Both the position numbers and the translations under genes were made by a program. A stretch of DNA of 64,000 bases, taken from Taxawa tesnikishii (nom. ined.) (Eukaryota; Ascomycota; Dothideomycetes; Dothideales). The notes under the pieces were generated by a model, which did no database searches, was not told where the DNA came from, and worked only from the letters and a program-made list of their open reading frames with translations. Where the stretch lies: the NCBI GenBank assembly GCA_030247885.1, contig JAPDRO010000003.1, positions 1 to 64,000 on the forward strand. Direction: 5' to 3'. Below, piece by piece: positions 60,713-64,000 of this stretch (positions are counted from its first letter, which is position 1; each line of letters opens with the position of its first letter).

Positions 60713-63068
60713 ATGCCTCTAGCATCAACGTGAACGACCCGGGGCTCATCACACTCGTCAACAAGCTCCAGGATGTTTTCACCACCGTCGGTGTACGTGG
60801 CACATCTCCATCTTGCCAGGAGCTCGTCGCGCTGACGTCCTACGCTCCAGGTCCAAAATCCCATCGACCTTCCTCAGATCGCAGTGGTCGGATCGCAGTC
60901 CAGCGGAAAGAGTTCGGTGCTAGAGAACATTGTCGGACGGGATTTGTAAGGTCACAGAAGGACACACATCTGCATCAGTGCACTAATCAAGAGGCAGCCT
61001 GCCGCGTGGTACTGGTATCGTCACCCGAAGACCGCTTATTCTTCAGCTGATCAACCGTCAACCTTCTCCTAAGGCCCAGGCAAATGGCGTTGCGGAAGAA
61101 ATCCAAACATCGGACAAGGAGTCGAATTCTGAGGAATGGGGAGAGTTCCTCCACATCCCTGGACAGAAGTTTTACGACTTCAACAAGATTCGTGAGGAGA
61201 TTGTGAGAGAGACGGAATCGAAGACAGGTCGCAATGCAGGCATCTCACCAGCACCCATCAATCTTCGGATATACTCGCCAAACGTCCTCACTCTTACCCT
61301 GGTCGATTTGCCCGGTCTCACCAAGGTCCCAGTCGGCGACCAGCCCAAAGATATTGAACGGCAGATCAGGGATATGGTTCTCAAGTACATCAGCAAGCCC
61401 AACGCGATCATCTTGGCCGTTACCGCCGCGAACACGGATCTGGCCAACTCAGATGGGCTGAAGTTGGCGAGAGAGGTGGATCCTGAGGGTCAGAGAACAA
61501 TCGGTGTGTTGACCAAGGTTGACCTGATGGACGAAGGAACCGATGTTGTGGACATTCTCGCCGGGCGCATTATTCCCCTTAGGCTGGGTTACGTGCCTGT
61601 GGTGAACAGAGGACAGAGGGACATTGAGAACAAGAAGGCAATCTCGTACGCGTTGGAGCACGAAAGGTCCTTCTTCGAGAATCACAAGGCGTACCGGAAT
61701 AAGAGCTCTTACTGTGGTACACCATACCTTGCACGAAAGCTCAACCTCGTACGATATTCCTGGTACACTCGCGGAAGACTTGGACTAACCGTTCTTGTAG
61801 ATCCTTATGATGCACATCAAGCAGACGCTTCCGGATATCAAGGCTAGAATTTCGTCGTCGCTACAAAAGTACAGTCAAGAATTGGCATCATTGGGTGACT
61901 CCATGCTCGGCAACAGCGCCAACATTGTTCTTAACATTATTACGGAGTTCTCTAATGAGTACCGGACAGTACTCGAGGGCAACAGCACAGAGCTCTCCAG
62001 TATCGAACTTTCCGGAGGCGCAAGAATTTCTTTCGTCTTCCACGAACTCTACGCAAACGGTGTGAAGGCTGTTGACCCATTCGATCAAGTGAAGGACATC
62101 GACATCCGGACCATTCTCTATAACTCTTCCGGATCTGCTCCTGCTCTTTTCGTCGGCACGACTGCTTTTGAGCTTATTGTGAAGCAACAGATCAAGAGAC
62201 TCGAGGAGCCAAGTTTGAAATGTGTCTCTTTGGTTTACGACGAGCTTGTGCGGATACTAGGCCAACTTCTCAACAAGCCTCTTTTCAGGAGATATCCCCA
62301 GCTGAAGGAGAAACTCCATGCCGTGGTCATCACTTTCTTCAAAAAGGTTATGGACCCAACAAACAAGCTGGTAAAGGATTTGGTTGCAATGGAGGCCTGC
62401 TACATCAACACTGGACACCCCGATTTCCTCAATGGCCACCGCGTAGGTTATGCCTCAAATCTCAGGAAATTGAACCGCTAACACATATTCCAGGCTATGG
62501 CCATTGTCAACGAGCGCCACAACGCTGCTAAACCCGTGCAGGTGGACCCGAAGACCGGCAAGCCACTGCCCCCTCGCAAGTACCGCCACGTTCCGCAAGC
62601 CCATCGCTCGATGGCAACGACACATCATCCGGATTCTTCGGTAGCTTCTTCGCAAGCAAGAACAAGAAGAAGATGGCTGCCATGGAAGCACCGCCGCCGA
62701 CTCTCAAGGCCAGCGGTACACTCAGCGAGAAGGAGACTCAGGAAGTCGAAGTCATCAAGTTGCTGATCACTAGCTACTACAACATCGTCAGGCGGACCAT
62801 GATCGACATGGTTCCCAAGGCCATCATGTACACCCTCGTTCAGTAAGCCCTTATCTCCTTCCTGCCGGTTTCTCATGCGGAACGCTAATTGATCCATAGG
62901 TTCACCAAGGATGAGATGCAACGTGAACTGCTCGAGCAGATGTACCGGACGCAGGAATTCGACAACCTATTGAAGGAGAGCGACTACACCATAAAGAGGC
63001 GAAAAGAGTGCCAGCAGATGGTGGAGAGCCTGAGCAAGGCCAGTGAGATAGTCAGCCAGGTGCAATAA
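60713..63068 (+). CDS. vps1: Dynamin-related GTPase Vps1
   Basis: Six exons: 60713-60792, 60851-60945, 60998-61748, 61801-62442, 62494-62842 and 62900-63068. Introns are 51-58 bp with GT...AG ends. Product about 695 residues, the usual Vps1/VpsA length. GTPase motifs: GSQSSGKSS (G1), RGTGIVTRR (G2), LVDLPG (G3), LTKVDLMD (G4) and VVNRGQRD (G5). Middle domain from [15 protein letters not shown]. The GTPase effector domain is at the C-terminus ([19 protein letters not shown] to [12 protein letters not shown]). It acts in vacuolar protein sorting and in Golgi, endosomal and peroxisomal membrane fission. Two one-base breaks appear: at the start (ATGCCTCTAGC where ATGGCCTCTAGC would give [11 protein letters not shown]) and in the C-run at about 62570 (before the segment [14 protein letters not shown]). 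Both look like consensus errors. Confidence 0.93.
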
Positions 63069-63655
63069 GGGCATCGCGAGGCGTGGCGGGTTGCTGACCG
63101 CTTTGTCTGGTATTACATCCTTTACTTTGCGATCACAGACAGAAGGGCATTGTTCTCGTGTGGAGGCATGCGCTTGCTTGAACAGCGAGTGAGATACATG
63201 GGCATGGGAGTGCGAGTTGGTTGCAGGGTGAGGGTAGTGTAAGTGAACACAGAGCTATGATATCCCGTTGATTCACTGCTACCACCTGTTCTATTTAAGG
63301 TGCAAGTCTACATGCTCAGTGATGAAATCTACAGCATTTATGTGGTTTTGGTTCAGCATGGAGCAGATGCAGCCAGAAGATGAGAAAGCGGAGAACATGC
63401 CTGCATGCCCACATCATCAAGTACTGCTGACCAACCCACCGATGAGCGTTAGCGCTGCTCGTGAGCGCAATTGAGACTGCATCAATCGCATGGTTGATAC
63501 TCGATGGTCCTGAGATTACGAGGGCAATGTTTTTGTTATTAGTCTATGTAGCTGTTTATTCTTCAAGGGGGCCGGCAGGAAATCTAAACATCTATCCAAC
63601 CCCATTCAGAAAATCCATCATCAAAGCTATCGCTCTATCCCCCATCCTCTCTGAT
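63069..63655. other. Intergenic between convergent vps1 and amylase
   Basis: About 590 bp holding the 3' ends of two convergent genes. A 68-codon open frame at 63268 has no support. Confidence 0.6.
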
Positions 63656-64000
63656 TTAAAGCGCTGTATTCCCCTGCTCATCCTCCTTCTTCTCCTTCTT
63701 CTGCGCTCCCTTGTAGATATCGCTGTCAAACCCGACTGGAAACCTGTCCCTGCCTTGCGCGTCCTTGTTCACGAAAACCGCCACCGAAGTACCCGGGCAG
63801 CAAAACTCGCCAAAACCGTCATCTCCAATCTTGACCTCCGTCTTCTCCCACTCGAGCACATCGGTCCATGTCTCCCCCTTGTGCTCCTCACCGACAAACA
63901 TCCTGATCTTGCCCGGCTCGGCGTTGCTCATAATGCACGCGAGACCGTCGGGTCGGTCATGAGTGCCGCGACGCACGAAGCCGACAAGATTCGCCTCGTC
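63656..64000 (-). CDS. GH13 alpha-amylase, C-terminal part (runs off the window)
   Basis: The last 114 or so residues of a minus-strand gene whose start lies beyond 64000. The frame enters with NLVGFVRRGTHDRPDGLACI and goes on through SNAEPGKIRMFVGEEHKGET, WTDVLEW, and GFGEFCCPGTSVAVFVNKDA. This is the C-terminal beta-sandwich domain (DUF1939 type) of cytosolic-type GH13 alpha-amylases of the maltohexaosidase kind, which hydrolyse alpha-1,4 glucans. The catalytic barrel is outside the window. An unusual Lys/Glu-rich tail (KKEKKEDEQ) ends the protein. I cannot tell whether it is secreted. Confidence 0.8.
   Translation of the reverse strand, partial: DEANLVGFVRRGTHDRPDGLACIMSNAEPGKIRMFVGEEHKGETWTDVLEWEKTEVKIGDDGFGEFCCPGTSVAVFVNKDAQGRDRFPVGFDSDIYKGAQKKEKKEDEQGNTAL

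Noticed and set aside
60306-60864. Minus-strand open frames of 68-165 codons across the vps1 start
   Set aside because: They overlap the first vps1 exon and introns, have no domain and no conserved look.

Overview
The window is the left end of a chromosome of a filamentous ascomycete, most likely a Dothideomycete close to the Pleosporales. The evidence is TTAGGG-type telomere repeats, short 51-58 bp introns with GTATGT/GTACGT donors, heavy repeat-induced point mutation (RIP), a telomere-linked RecQ-type helicase, pogo/Fot1-class transposons, and host proteins typical of Pezizomycotina (Vps1 dynamin, a MARVEL protein, a Kex2-type secreted protein). The first 22 bases look like leftover nanopore adapter, so the sequence runs to the physical chromosome end.

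Layout. 1-1478: adapter, CCCTAA array, ACTC repeats and a T/C-rich subtelomere. 1479-5907 (-): telomere-linked helicase in seven reading-frame pieces. 5908-6352: a junction with short repeats and a head-to-head telomere motif. 6353-24250: a RIP-destroyed block almost without CA/TG, containing one recognisable transposon end and no readable gene. 24252-26440: a small island of normal composition with one gene (-). 26441-50540: a second RIP block, largely explained by nested insertions. A family of 1.85 kb DNA transposons (copies A, B, C and G, plus fragment D in the first block) inserted into itself. Copy A is also split by a RIPped pogo-like element (E). Copy C is split by an 11.2 kb Ty3/gypsy-type LTR element and by an intact 1.85 kb pogo-like transposon (P) of the same family as E. 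A Tc1/mariner copy, RIPped over one half only, marks the end of this block (to 51189).

From about 51.2 kb the sequence is ordinary euchromatin: a gene-poor stretch with a 167 bp MITE of the A family, then a MARVEL-domain gene (+), a two-exon secreted protein (-), a coiled-coil pseudogene, a small hypothetical gene, the six-exon vps1 dynamin gene (+), and the C-terminal part of a GH13 alpha-amylase (-) running off the right edge.

The genes do not form an operon or pathway. Three points stand out. The nested stack dates RIP relative to transposition: the same pogo family is present both RIPped and pristine. The large LTR element carries an extra downstream coding region with an oxygenase-like HxD segment, bounded by repeated palindrome and purine-tract modules. 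Several host genes carry one-base frame breaks at or beside short homopolymers, which fits unpolished long-read consensus better than biology.
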